A stretch of DNA of 64,000 nucleotides from Sphingobium cyanobacteriorum (GTDB lineage Bacteria; Pseudomonadota; Alphaproteobacteria; Sphingomonadales; Sphingomonadaceae). This document shows, in pieces, positions 1 through 7,421 of this stretch. Positions within the stretch are counted from its first letter, which is position 1. Every line of letters starts with the position of its first letter. Location: NCBI RefSeq assembly GCF_030580935.1, contig NZ_JAUQOM010000009.1:1-64000 (forward strand), given 5' to 3'. The position numbers and the translations under genes are program-made. Below the pieces are notes generated by a model, which was not told the origin of the DNA, searched no databases, and was given only the letters and a program-made list of their open reading frames with translations.

Positions 1-10
1 AATTACACCA

Positions 11-63
11 ATGCCGGGGGGAGTGGCCCTCGGGCTACGCCCTCACGCCACTCCCCCCGGCAT
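11..63. repeat. perfect 17-bp inverted repeat (hairpin)
   Basis: Positions 11-27 and 47-63 are exact reverse complements and flank a 19-nt loop. A further 4-nt match (3-6 with 64-67) is possible if four bases bulge on the left. Neither arm is followed by a run of T, so this is not a standard intrinsic terminator. It sits directly before the stop codon (65-67) that closes the Cas1 frame on its N-terminal side. It may be a small palindromic insertion, an attenuator or a REP-type element; which one cannot be told from this window. Confidence 0.8.
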
Positions 64-94
64 GTAACACGATGGCCTGGTTTTACGCCGCCGA

Positions 95-667
95 ATGGCC
101 GACTTTTGCTCCGCCGTTGACAGCCGGTTTGCGGTAACGGCAATCGCGAAGGCGAAGGACGCGGCTACGCGACTGCGGTCGGAAGCCATCAGCGATATGA
201 ATGTGATCCGGGCTATCGAGGGGGAAAGCGCCGCATCCTATTTCGCGGCATGGGCAGACATTGAAATGCAATGGACCGCAGCGGCCCGCTATCCCGTCCC
301 GGATCAATGGCGGACATATAGATCGCGAAGTTCGATCCTGACCGGGCGTAAACCGAGAAACTGGAAAGCATCGCATCCGATCAACGCTATGCTGAACTAC
401 GCCTATGCGGTGAAGGCTACGAAGCTACAAATTCAGGCGGTCGCGGATGGCTTCGATCCCTATGCCGGGATCATGCACCATTCGCGCCCCGATTTCCCCG
501 CCTATGTCTATGATTTGATCGAGCCAGAGCGACCTAAGGTGGACGCCGCCATTCTGTCCTTTTCCAAAAGCCGCAAATTTTCCGGGGCGGATTTCGTGCT
601 GCGCAAGGACGGCGTTTGCCGCCTGTCCCCGCAACTGGCTCGGATGGTGGCGACGATTATTACCTGA
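95..667 (+). CDS. cas1: Cas1-family endonuclease, N-terminally truncated (solo Cas1)
   Basis: The 190-residue frame matches the catalytic alpha-helical domain of Cas1. It has the E-G pair of the first catalytic Glu (E42), the VNAMLNY-like helix after 'SHP' (around 93-103), the H128/H129 position following 'DPYAGIM', and the D140-L-I-E-P-E-R-P segment with D150. A full Cas1 is about 300 residues or more, so the N-terminal beta domain is missing. An in-frame TAA lies at 65-67 and no clear ribosome binding site precedes the ATG at 95. No cas2, other cas gene or CRISPR array is visible here. The family is known for spacer integration in CRISPR systems; solo versions of this type occur without arrays. 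I regard it as a probable decaying remnant, though upstream sequence outside the window could hold the rest. Confidence 0.75.
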   Translation: MADFCSAVDSRFAVTAIAKAKDAATRLRSEAISDMNVIRAIEGESAASYFAAWADIEMQWTAAARYPVPDQWRTYRSRSSILTGRKPRNWKASHPINAMLNYAYAVKATKLQIQAVADGFDPYAGIMHHSRPDFPAYVYDLIEPERPKVDAAILSFSKSRKFSGADFVLRKDGVCRLSPQLARMVATIIT

Positions 668-673
668 TCGGCA

Positions 674-1597
674 TTACGCCCGCTTGCTTTTGAAGGCGGC
701 ATTCTCCCGGTCATAACCAGCGCGGAATTGCTGGTATCGGGTGCGCAGCGATTGCATTCCTACCGAAAGGCGAGAGCAATTCAGCAGTTCGTCTGCTTGG
801 CATTCGGCTAGAAATTGTGGGCTTTGGGTCGCCGCGTTGGCCATAAAGCTGTTGAGTGACTGCATATAATTCTGCACCTGATTGTGCGTATTTTCTATGT
901 CATTGGATATGCTGCTCAACTGATAGTCAATCTGGCTGGCACGATATTCCGCTTCCGGTGAGGCCGAACCTATCGTGGCTTTTGCGCCCTGCATCTTTCC
1001 GGCGCGATTATGCGCTGCGCCATATCCAGCAATGACAACATCTATCTTTCGCACCTTCTCCTGCACTTCTTGGGTTTTTGAGAATATGGCGTCCGCCAGA
1101 CGATCGATAGATTTCTGAATCTTGGCCCGTTGTTCGATACGCCCCTTCGTCGCGGCGGCGCTTTCAATCTCCTGCCCTTTTTCCGCTGCGCGATGCCGCG
1201 TGGCGTTCGCCAACTCATCGAATTTGCTAGCGCTACTTTTCGCGAACTTCAATTGCGATGAATTGCCTTTGGCGAAGAATGTCAGCCGTAAACCGTCATC
1301 CTCGGTGGTGCCGGTAACGAGGGAAAGGCCCGTCCCATTTTCGACAGATAGATTGAGGGCATTGCCTTCGATGGTGCCGGACATGGGGCGGGTTGCAGCC
1401 GTGGTTTTCCCACTTTCATCCGCCATCACCACGGACATTGATCCCTTGACCTGACCATTTTCCATGGAGGTGATTTGAACCATGAATGCAGCATCGTCGT
1501 CCGACGCGATGTAGCTGCCGAGTTTCCCCGAAGTGCTGGAACACGCCACCAATATGGTGGCGGTCGCCAAAGAAAAGAGCAATTTTTTGTAGGACAC
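674..1597 (-). CDS. putative lipoprotein with helical C-terminal half
   Basis: I start this gene at the GTG at 1597, because a GGAGG lies 6 nt upstream and the protein then begins with a compact lipoprotein signal (SYKKLLFSLATATILVAC). The lipobox is LVAC, about residue 19. The mature part starts with a beta-rich stretch (about residues 25-110) and continues as long Gln/Ala/Lys-rich helices (about 120-300) likely to form coiled coils. I do not recognise a named family. The predicted location is a lipid-anchored envelope protein. It is convergent with the Cas1 fragment and lies in the same lower-GC patch, so it may be accessory DNA. Longer starts up to 1654 exist but would bury the signal peptide. 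Confidence 0.7.
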   Translation of the reverse strand: MSYKKLLFSLATATILVACSSTSGKLGSYIASDDDAAFMVQITSMENGQVKGSMSVVMADESGKTTAATRPMSGTIEGNALNLSVENGTGLSLVTGTTEDDGLRLTFFAKGNSSQLKFAKSSASKFDELANATRHRAAEKGQEIESAAATKGRIEQRAKIQKSIDRLADAIFSKTQEVQEKVRKIDVVIAGYGAAHNRAGKMQGAKATIGSASPEAEYRASQIDYQLSSISNDIENTHNQVQNYMQSLNSFMANAATQSPQFLAECQADELLNCSRLSVGMQSLRTRYQQFRAGYDRENAAFKSKRA

Positions 1598-1694
1598 CCG
1601 CACCCTCCAACGACGCCAATCAAGTGTCCCCATTATGGGGACGATGCGCTTCACATATACTTAAAGCCCCGGCTTAAGAATCGGGGATTTGTTG

Positions 1695-1955
1695 ATGCAG
1701 CGGGGATGGGTGGTTTCGCCCGACTATCGAGCGGTCATCGACGCCCTGAAAGATGCTCGGACACAGGCCGGAATTTCACAACGGGAATTGGCGCGCAGGC
1801 TGGGCAAGCCGCCATCTTTTGTAAATAAGATCGAGCAGCTTGAACGGCGAATGGATGTGCTAGAGTTTATTGCCATCGCAGAAGCAATAGATTTTCGACC
1901 CGAAGAATTGCTTCAACGAGTGAGGGCGGCTTTGCCGGAGTCTATCATACTATAA
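1695..1955 (+). CDS. XRE/Cro-CI family helix-turn-helix regulator
   Basis: This small protein (86 residues from the ATG at 1695) is almost entirely an HTH_3 domain. The helix-turn-helix reads 'ISQRELARRLGKPPSFVNKI', followed by the typical fifth-helix segment ending in 'EAIDFRPEELL'. A CGGGGA at 1682-1687 serves as ribosome binding site. It probably binds DNA as a dimer and controls a nearby accessory gene. The divergent lipoprotein gene is an obvious candidate target, since the two start about 100 bp apart. No effector domain is present. The C-terminus lacks the degron or toxin-like extensions seen in HigA or restriction C-proteins, so a specific system cannot be assigned. Confidence 0.8.
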   Translation: MQRGWVVSPDYRAVIDALKDARTQAGISQRELARRLGKPPSFVNKIEQLERRMDVLEFIAIAEAIDFRPEELLQRVRAALPESIIL

Positions 1956-2019
1956 AACGACAGGCGCGCCGCTGTTTGATTGAGCATAGCTATTTGAAGC
2001 AAGGCGCGACCAGCCCGGT

Positions 2020-2559
2020 TTATGAAGGTTTGATTGGAATTTCTACCGGCCATTCGGGCCGTTTGAGTTCTTCTCCAGCCAGCATCTTTCGTATAAATTC
2101 AAGCTGCTGACCAATAAAATCTCGAATGAAATCGCGATCATCCTCGGACGCCTGTTTTCCATCCAGATCATTGGCGAAATTTTCAAGTGCCATGCGGATC
2201 AGGTCGAGCATGGCGACCAAAGCGAATAAATGTCGAGCCGTTGAACGTTCTCCCTGATCGTCCAACTCGAACACTGGAAAACGATTTATTTCATCGACTA
2301 CCGCACCAACGCTGCGAGCCGCACCCTTGAGGGAAATTGGAAACGGCAGGAAAAAGGCAGATGTGCGATGATAGCTTTCTACCACTTCAAAGCCGTGCAA
2401 AAGTAATCTTTTAGCCGCATTGTTTAGCTGCCGTTTTCGGTGCCAGATTGGTACAAAGACGGTGAAGTAGGTAGCGACCAAGGCGAGCATCGCTCCGAGA
2501 AATTGCGCCCATCCCGCCAACTTGTCATGGTTTTCAAGCCAGATGATTGAATTTTGCAT
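2020..2559 (-). CDS. small integral membrane protein of unknown function
   Basis: The start is placed at ATG 2559, which has a run of G residues about 6 nt upstream; the longer start at 2610 has no such site. The 179-residue protein has one clear transmembrane segment near the N-terminus (about residues 12-36, ending in 'FVPIWHRKR', a positive-inside flank). The rest is a soluble, charged, helical domain. I do not recognise a family. It lies at the end of the accessory left edge and has a lower GC content than the housekeeping genes to its right. It is monocistronic as far as can be seen. Confidence 0.6.
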   Translation of the reverse strand: MQNSIIWLENHDKLAGWAQFLGAMLALVATYFTVFVPIWHRKRQLNNAAKRLLLHGFEVVESYHRTSAFFLPFPISLKGAARSVGAVVDEINRFPVFELDDQGERSTARHLFALVAMLDLIRMALENFANDLDGKQASEDDRDFIRDFIGQQLEFIRKMLAGEELKRPEWPVEIPIKPS

Positions 2560-2700
2560 GTAGCCCCCCGCATTTTGGGGACACAGTATCGATCTGCCTA
2601 TAACTCGCAAGCACCAGCTATCATGCTGTGGTCCGTAAACTGTCCACGATGGGCGTTGGTGGTGTGGTCATAAACCTACAATGTTGCAGCTATCACTATA

Positions 2701-2775
2701 CCCCCCCTGGCAGGGGAGGTGGCATCGCGCAGCGATGACGGAGGGGGGCGCCCTGTCGAAGGCGAGGCCCCCTCA
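2701..2775. repeat. REP-like multi-stem intergenic palindrome
   Basis: This G/C-block sequence has three nested or adjacent stems: a CCCTGG/CAGGG hairpin at the left end, a small ATCGC/GCGAT hairpin at 2724-2736, and a GAGGGGG/CCCCCTC stem (2741-2747 with 2769-2775). It sits between two genes transcribed toward it and just after the 3' end of the Fnr-type gene. Sequences of this design are common between genes in sphingomonads. Its role here could be transcript-end protection or termination. Confidence 0.5.
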
Positions 2776-2790
2776 CCAATAACGGCAGGT

Positions 2791-3534
2791 TCAGCCCGCC
2801 TCCGCCAGCGCCTCCAGCGCGGCCATGTCCGCCAGCCGCACACCGCGCCGCCCGACCAGGTCGATCATGCCTTCGCGCTTCATCTCGGTCATCTGGCGCG
2901 ACACCGTCTCGATGGTGATGCCCAGCACGTCCGCGATCTGCTGGCGCGACAGCGGCAATGCGATCACCCCGTCGGCGTCCCCGCGCAGCCGCCGTCCCAT
3001 GTCGAGCAGGAAGGTCGCGACCTTCTCCCGCGCGCTCTTGCGTCCCAGCAACAGCATCCACGCCCGCGTGCGGTCCAGGTCGTCCAGCGTCCGCTGGAGC
3101 AGCCGGTGCTGCAATTCGCCATGCCGCATCGCAAAGCCGTCAAACGCCCCGCGCGGAAACAGGCACAGGCGCGCGTCGGTCAACGCGGTCACGCTATGGG
3201 GCGTGCGCGCGCCGAAGGGCCGGCCGATGAAATCCGACGCATAGACCACGCCGACGATCTGCTCGCGTCCGTCCCCGGTCGAGGTGGCGAGCTTGAGCGT
3301 CCCTTCGATCACATTGGCGACAACCGTGCTGTCATCCCCCTCCCACATCACCGTCTGCCCGGCATGGAGCGCCACCCGCCGCCCGATCCGGCTCAGCGCA
3401 TCGCGATCGCCGTCGTTGAGGTCGGCGCAGATGGCGGAATCGCGCACGACGCAGGCATCGCAGGAATGGCCGCTGCACGGGCGGGCCATCGGCACGGGGG
3501 CGACATTTTGCGCCATGTCAAATCGCATATCCAT
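2791..3534 (-). CDS. fnrL: Crp/Fnr-family oxygen-responsive regulator (FnrL type)
   Basis: From ATG 3534 the product is 247 residues. The N-terminus carries Cys20, Cys25, Cys28 and Cys36, including the Cys-x2-Cys-x7-Cys spacing typical of FnrL. A further Cys124 in 'ARLCLFPRG' corresponds to the central FNR cysteine, so an oxygen-labile [4Fe-4S] cluster is likely. A cyclic-nucleotide-binding-like beta barrel follows (about 40-130), then a dimer helix and a winged HTH ('SRQQIADVLGITIETVSRQM', about 190-210) whose E..SR residues fit FNR half-site TTGAT recognition. It should switch genes for low-oxygen respiration. The cytochrome oxidase cluster in this window is a plausible target, but I see no complete FNR box there. 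A start at 3594 is also open. Confidence 0.88.
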   Translation of the reverse strand: MDMRFDMAQNVAPVPMARPCSGHSCDACVVRDSAICADLNDGDRDALSRIGRRVALHAGQTVMWEGDDSTVVANVIEGTLKLATSTGDGREQIVGVVYASDFIGRPFGARTPHSVTALTDARLCLFPRGAFDGFAMRHGELQHRLLQRTLDDLDRTRAWMLLLGRKSAREKVATFLLDMGRRLRGDADGVIALPLSRQQIADVLGITIETVSRQMTEMKREGMIDLVGRRGVRLADMAALEALAEAG

Positions 3535-3721
3535 AGCCGCTGCATGACGCCCCGGAAGGCCGCAACCTATCCGTAAATATGCGTAAACAGACACGCCACG
3601 CCTGCGCCGTCATCTCAACGGAGGCAGGAATGGCGAAAATGGGTGGGTGTGAAATGGCGGGTTCTGGACCGCTTATCTGGCAAAGCGGGCATATTTATTC
3701 GCCTGAGTCCCCCTACCCGGC

Positions 3722-4219
3722 TCAGCAGCGCTTGCGGGTGACGGCCGTGCCGTCATTCACGATGGTCAGCGCCCGGCCGTCCGCCGAGATGCGCAGCGCC
3801 AGGGTGCGGGTCCAGCTTTGGCCTTCGCCGGTGAAGGCGGCGTCGATGGTGACGCGGCCGTCCGTGCCTTCGCGTACCGCCTGCACCGCGCCGACGCTTT
3901 CGTGGAAGATCATCTGGTCGGGGGCGATCGTCAGTTCCAGCGCGGCGGCGCGGTCGCCGCAGCGATCGGCTGCACCAGTCCAGCGCCCCTGGAAGGCGGC
4001 GGGGATCAGACCATCGGACGCGGCGGGGGATGGCGGGGTGTCGATCCTCGGCGCTGGCTCGACCGGGACAATAGCGTTGGCGGGCGCGTCGGTCGGGCGG
4101 ATCGCGGGCGGCGCCTGATTCATGATGGTGGTGGCGACGCCGGGCTGTTGCGCGGCGTCATCCGATGGCCGGTCGCAGGCGGCAAGCAGGAGCAATGCGA
4201 TTGGCGTCATCCGAAGCAT
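3722..4219 (-). CDS. putative lipoprotein, divergent from VOC gene
   Basis: The open frame runs much further upstream, but the signal peptide 'MLRMTPIALLLLAAC' fixes the start at 4219 (or the ATG at 4210). The lipobox is LLAAC, giving a lipid-anchored mature protein of about 150 residues. A Pro/Ala-rich linker (about residues 20-60) precedes a small domain with 'FQGRWTGAADRCGD' and a C-terminal 'VTRKRC', whose two cysteines may form a disulfide. The domain resembles small periplasmic lipocalin-like or META-like modules only in general composition. I cannot name the family. It is transcribed divergently from the glyoxalase-like gene. Confidence 0.65.
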   Translation of the reverse strand: MLRMTPIALLLLAACDRPSDDAAQQPGVATTIMNQAPPAIRPTDAPANAIVPVEPAPRIDTPPSPAASDGLIPAAFQGRWTGAADRCGDRAAALELTIAPDQMIFHESVGAVQAVREGTDGRVTIDAAFTGEGQSWTRTLALRISADGRALTIVNDGTAVTRKRC

Positions 4220-4313
4220 GGAGAAGGAACCCCAAGCAGCGACCGCCGGTTCCCTCACATGACTTGGGCCTGCCGGCATGTTAGCGTGGCCCATCCATGA
4301 CGGAGTCGATGCC

Positions 4314-4721
4314 ATGCCGGTGCTGGGAATGGGAGGTCTGTTTTTCCGGGCGCGCGATCCGCAGGCGCTGGGCGACTGGTATCGCACGCACCTCAATGTC
4401 GGGAGTGGGTGCGTGGTCGATCCGGCCGACACGCCCAATGAATGGATCTGGCAGCCGCAGGGCGGGCCGATGGTATTCGCCCCGTTCAAGGCGGACAGCG
4501 ATTATTTCGCCGCCGACAAGGCGTTCATGCTGAATTTCCGCGTGTCCGACCTCGATTCCCTTTTGGCGGACTTGCGCGCGGCCGGCATCGCGATCATCAC
4601 CAATCCCGAATGGGACGACCCCATGATCGGCCGTTTTGCCCGCATTCACGATCCGGAGGGCAATGCGATCGAATTATGGGAACAACCCGACCAACGCCCG
4701 CCCCAAGGAAGTGAATCATGA
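4314..4721 (+). CDS. VOC (glyoxalase/bleomycin resistance) superfamily protein
   Basis: The 135-residue protein starts at ATG 4314, with GGAG at 4302-4305. It has the vicinal-oxygen-chelate fold signatures: '[16 protein letters not shown]' at the first strand/helix, '[18 protein letters not shown]' in the second half, and a terminal '[15 protein letters not shown]' that carries the usual metal-binding Glu. Such proteins bind a divalent metal and act on small molecules (glyoxalase I, dioxygenases, antibiotic sequestration); the substrate cannot be read here. Its stop codon overlaps the next gene's start by 4 nt (ATGA), so the two are translationally coupled with the peroxiredoxin. That suggests a shared role in detoxifying reactive compounds. 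Confidence 0.85.
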   Translation: MPVLGMGGLFFRARDPQALGDWYRTHLNVGSGCVVDPADTPNEWIWQPQGGPMVFAPFKADSDYFAADKAFMLNFRVSDLDSLLADLRAAGIAIITNPEWDDPMIGRFARIHDPEGNAIELWEQPDQRPPQGSES

Positions 4722-5248
4722 AGCGCCTGTCCCTGCTTATCGCCGCTGCCGCCGCCCTCAGTTCCAGTGGCGCGATGGCCGCGCTGGCGGTCGGGGCCAA
4801 GGCGCCCGACTTCACCACACGCGGCGCGCAGGCGGGCAAAACCTTTACCCTGACCCTGTCGCACCAGTTGAAGCGCGGGCCGGTGGTGCTTTATTTCTTC
4901 CCCAAGGCGTTCACGCCGGGCTGTTCGGCCGAAGCGCGCGAATTTGCGGAGAATATCGACAAGTTCAAGGCCGCGGGGGCGACCGTGATCGGCATGTCGG
5001 CCGACCCGGTCGATGATCTGGTCGCCTTTTCGACCAAGGAATGCGCCGGCAAGTTCGCCGTCGCTTCAGCCGGGCCGGGCATCGTGTCGGGCTATGACGT
5101 GGCGCTCAAGATGCGGCCGGGGATGACCGACCGTACCTCCTATGTCATTTCCAAGGCGGGGCGGATCGCCTTCGTCCATAGCGAGATGAATTATGCCGCG
5201 CATGTGAAAAGCACGCTGGCGGCGGTGGAGGCGATGAAAGCGCAATAA
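4718..5248 (+). CDS. secreted peroxiredoxin (AhpC/TSA, BCP-like)
   Basis: The first 22 residues are a Sec signal peptide ending in 'GAMA', so the protein should work in the periplasm. The mature thioredoxin-fold domain has the peroxidatic motif '[12 protein letters not shown]' with the active Cys about residue 67. The Cys expected five residues later in typical PrxQ/BCP proteins is absent. The only other Cys is in 'KECAGKF' (about residue 109), so this may be a 1-Cys or atypical 2-Cys enzyme. It reduces hydroperoxides using an external thiol donor. It is coupled by a 4-nt overlap to the VOC protein upstream. Confidence 0.85.
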   Translation: MKRLSLLIAAAAALSSSGAMAALAVGAKAPDFTTRGAQAGKTFTLTLSHQLKRGPVVLYFFPKAFTPGCSAEAREFAENIDKFKAAGATVIGMSADPVDDLVAFSTKECAGKFAVASAGPGIVSGYDVALKMRPGMTDRTSYVISKAGRIAFVHSEMNYAAHVKSTLAAVEAMKAQ

Positions 5249-5257
5249 GGTGCGCCG

Positions 5258-5650
5258 TCAGCCGCCTGAAAGGAAATCGCCGCCGTCGATGCGCGCCAGC
5301 CCGTCGACAGCGCGCGCATAGGCGTAGGTCCATGCAAGTACGGGGCCGTGCGGTCCCGCCACGCTTGTCCTGACGCGGCGATATTCGTGCGGCGGGGGGA
5401 AGTGCGGCGCGCATTCCTCATACTCGTCCAGCCAGGCGAGGGTCGTCGCGGCATCGGCCAGCGCGAACAGGTCGCCCATGACCCAGGCGTCGCCGCCGGG
5501 CACGAAGCCGGGATAATGGGTGATCCGGTAGAGGAGGCCCTGCGCGCGGGCCGGGCCGATCAGCCGCGCCTCCGCCCGCAGGCGGCGCGCCATGGAGCTA
5601 TCGAAGCCGGCGCGCAGCGTGCCATAGACGAAGAGAGCAGCCTCGCTCAC
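5258..5650 (-). CDS. gamma-glutamylcyclotransferase-like (GGCT/AIG2) protein
   Basis: The 130-residue protein opens with 'LFVYGTLR', the phosphate/glutamyl-binding loop of the GGCT fold. It also has 'DEYEEC' at about 75-80, where the catalytic Glu is expected, and the C-terminal 'AWTYAYA' strand. Members cleave gamma-glutamyl amides or act in glutathione turnover; the specific substrate is unknown for bacterial members of this size. The gene ends 10 bp from the end of the convergent peroxiredoxin gene. A thiol-related role for both is possible but is only suggested by closeness. Confidence 0.8.
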   Translation of the reverse strand: MSEAALFVYGTLRAGFDSSMARRLRAEARLIGPARAQGLLYRITHYPGFVPGGDAWVMGDLFALADAATTLAWLDEYEECAPHFPPPHEYRRVRTSVAGPHGPVLAWTYAYARAVDGLARIDGGDFLSGG

Positions 5651-5833
5651 CAGGACTTTTCACCAAGCTGCGGCGAAATATCCCAACAGATTGAATATTG
5701 CGCGCAGCCCATCCCGTTCTCCATTGCCAAAATCCCGCTTTTTCCGCGAAAAATCGAAACTGGCACGCCCCCTGCAATGTCGCCTGACATCAAGGCCGGA
5801 CGATCCGGCCGCCACAATCAGGGAGTTTCTACC

Positions 5834-5938
5834 ATGTCTATCGCCAGGATCCAGAACGTCGCCTTCGCCCTTGTCGGCGCCGTCCTGTTCGCCGGGCTGT
5901 TCGTCAGCGCCGCCGTACCGCTCGCGCCGATCGCCTGA
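5834..5938 (+). CDS. 34-residue hydrophobic peptide upstream of pspC-like gene
   Basis: A GGGAG at 5821-5825 precedes ATG 5834 by a normal spacing. The peptide consists of a short N-terminus (MSIARIQN) and one long hydrophobic segment of about 22 residues, ending 'PLAPIA'. This is consistent with a single-pass membrane microprotein or a short exported peptide. It lies 49 bp before the PspC-domain gene in the same direction, so the two are probably co-transcribed and may work together in membrane stress. Function is unknown. Confidence 0.55.
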   Translation: MSIARIQNVAFALVGAVLFAGLFVSAAVPLAPIA

Positions 5939-5987
5939 TCGGCCCGCCTACCCCCTATCCCGACATTGCAAGCAGAAGGCCAGAACC

Positions 5988-6173
5988 ATGAACAACAGCT
6001 TCACCCTCGACCGCACTAACGGCAAGATCATGGGCGTGTGTGCCGGCCTTGCCAACCGCAGCGGCATCGATGTCACATTGCTGCGCGTCGCGCTGGTGCT
6101 GCTGACGCTGTGCGCGCTGGGACCGATCGGCGTCGTGGCCTATCTGCTCGCAGGCTGGCTGGCGGAGGGCTGA
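5988..6173 (+). CDS. PspC-domain membrane protein
   Basis: The 61-residue protein is a single PspC domain: the N-terminal 'LDRTNGKIMGVCAGLA' is followed by 'GIDVTLLRVALVLLTL' and a hydrophobic helix ending in 'LAGWLAEG'. PspC proteins are inner-membrane partners in the phage-shock/envelope stress response of enterobacteria. Short stand-alone versions like this one are common in alphaproteobacteria, where the PspF/PspA circuit may be absent. No other psp gene is in this window. A strong terminator follows at 6212-6249. Confidence 0.88.
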   Translation: MNNSFTLDRTNGKIMGVCAGLANRSGIDVTLLRVALVLLTLCALGPIGVVAYLLAGWLAEG

Positions 6174-6211
6174 TGCCATCCCCGGTCGATCACGGACAGT
6201 TGCCAGATAGT

Positions 6212-6249
6212 AAAAAGGCCGCTCTGGTTAACCCAGAAGCGGCCTTTTT
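6212..6249. terminator. bidirectional intrinsic terminator
   Basis: A 12-bp stem (6212-6223 with 6238-6249), extended by CTGG/CCAG near the loop, starts with five A and ends with five T. It can therefore terminate transcripts from either side, such as the PspC gene (+) and the small membrane ORF (-). Confidence 0.88.
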
Positions 6250-6291
6250 CCATCCCGTATAGTCAGGATGAAGATCGCGGCTGAACCGCGA

Positions 6292-6399
6292 TCAGGCATA
6301 AAGCACCGAATAGAAAGTCAGCATCTGCACACCGACCGCAACGGCCAGCACAGCGCCCTGAAAAGCCTGACGCATATTTTGCTCCATCATTTCGAACAT
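6292..6399 (-). CDS. 35-residue single-pass membrane peptide
   Basis: Starting at ATG 6399, the peptide reads 'MFEMMEQNMRQAFQGA' and then one hydrophobic stretch ending 'FYSVLYA'. A GCGGGG lies just upstream. The longer open frame to 6585 shows no start signal and has an Arg/His-rich composition typical of out-of-frame translation, so I use the short form. It is convergent with the PspC gene across the terminator. Function is unknown, and this could be a chance ORF. Confidence 0.45.
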   Translation of the reverse strand: MFEMMEQNMRQAFQGAVLAVAVGVQMLTFYSVLYA

Positions 6400-6562
6400 G
6401 CCCCGCTTTCTGCGAGGTGATGCGCCCCTACGCCCAGCATGCTGTTGTAACAATCGCAAAGCACGGCTTTCCAATTGCATGAAATGCAACAGGCTTGTGA
6501 CCCCAAAGCCACGATCATGGGGATGCAGCGGCCCAAGCGATGGCGGCACGGCATGAAGCCGT

Positions 6563-7231
6563 CTATTTCGCTGGCGCTCTTTCAAGACCGATCAGCCAGG
6601 GCTTCACCCCGCGCGAGGGCCGGGGCGTGCCGTCCAGCCGCCGCGCACGCAGGATCAGGATCGGCTTGACGATCATCTGCCCCCGCATCGGGCCGGACCC
6701 GCAACAGGTCGGCACGGCCAGGATTTTCCGCACCACATCCATGCCGCCCACGACATGGCCAAAGGCGGCATAACCGATATAGGCGCCGCGCGCGTCCATA
6801 TTGGGGGTCGGGCCGATGGTGATGAAGAAATTGCCCATCGCCGAATCGGGACGGTTCGGGCGCGCCATCGACACTGTGGCATCGCCATGCAGGATGCCCG
6901 TCTGCGTTGTCGGTTCGTGGGGGATCGGCGGCAGCGAACGGCGGGCGTCGGTGTCGATGCCTCCCTGGATCAGGCCATATTTGGGATCGCTCTTGCGCCG
7001 CGCCGCGCGGTAGAAGGTGACGCCATCGAACCGGCCATCATCAACATAGGTCAGGAAATTGGCCGAGGTGCGCGGCGCGCGCTTCTGATCCACGGCCACG
7101 ATGATGGTGCCGACCGAGGTTGTGATCGCGACACGGGTGAAGCCGGGCGTGGGCCGGTTGGCGGGAAGGGCGAAGGCCGCGACGGGGGCAAGGCCGAGCG
7201 ACAGGAGGAACAGTCGAAAGATCAGCGGCAT
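6563..7231 (-). CDS. periplasmic cyclophilin-type peptidyl-prolyl isomerase
   Basis: A signal peptide (about 22 residues, ending 'APVAAFA') is followed by a cyclophilin domain. Visible landmarks are 'VAVDQKRAPRTSANFLTYV', 'GVTFYRAAR', 'GGIDTDARRSLPPIPHE', 'GNFFITIGPTPNMD' and 'AFGHVVGGMDVVRKI'. The active-site Arg in 'FYRAAR' and the F-F-I-T segment are present. It should catalyse cis-trans isomerisation of X-Pro bonds in exported proteins. A 'PTCCGSGP' insertion with paired cysteines lies near the C-terminus. The start is taken at 7231; an ATG-equivalent at 7255 would add 8 residues. Confidence 0.88.
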   Translation of the reverse strand: MPLIFRLFLLSLGLAPVAAFALPANRPTPGFTRVAITTSVGTIIVAVDQKRAPRTSANFLTYVDDGRFDGVTFYRAARRKSDPKYGLIQGGIDTDARRSLPPIPHEPTTQTGILHGDATVSMARPNRPDSAMGNFFITIGPTPNMDARGAYIGYAAFGHVVGGMDVVRKILAVPTCCGSGPMRGQMIVKPILILRARRLDGTPRPSRGVKPWLIGLERAPAK

Positions 7232-7421
7232 CAATCGCGACTCTAGACACACCATATCCGGCGCGCAACCGGCGCCGTGCCCGTCGCCATGGCCCTGACA
7301 TGGACGGAAGCGGAACGCCTCCCTAACATGTCAGAGGGGTCGGAAAGGCCCAGGCCTGTCGCCCCGACGCCCTTCCCTTCCCAAAAACGGCTGAAAATCA
7401 CTCTATCTGGTCGGACCAATA

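Noticed and set aside
1..700. A CRISPR array near the Cas1 fragment
   Set aside because: Only a single inverted repeat is present. No repeated spacer-repeat units were seen anywhere in the window.
2719..3576. Plus-strand 285-residue frame opposite the FnrL gene
   Set aside because: Its product is His/Arg/Pro-rich with no domain; the minus strand encodes a clear Crp/Fnr protein.
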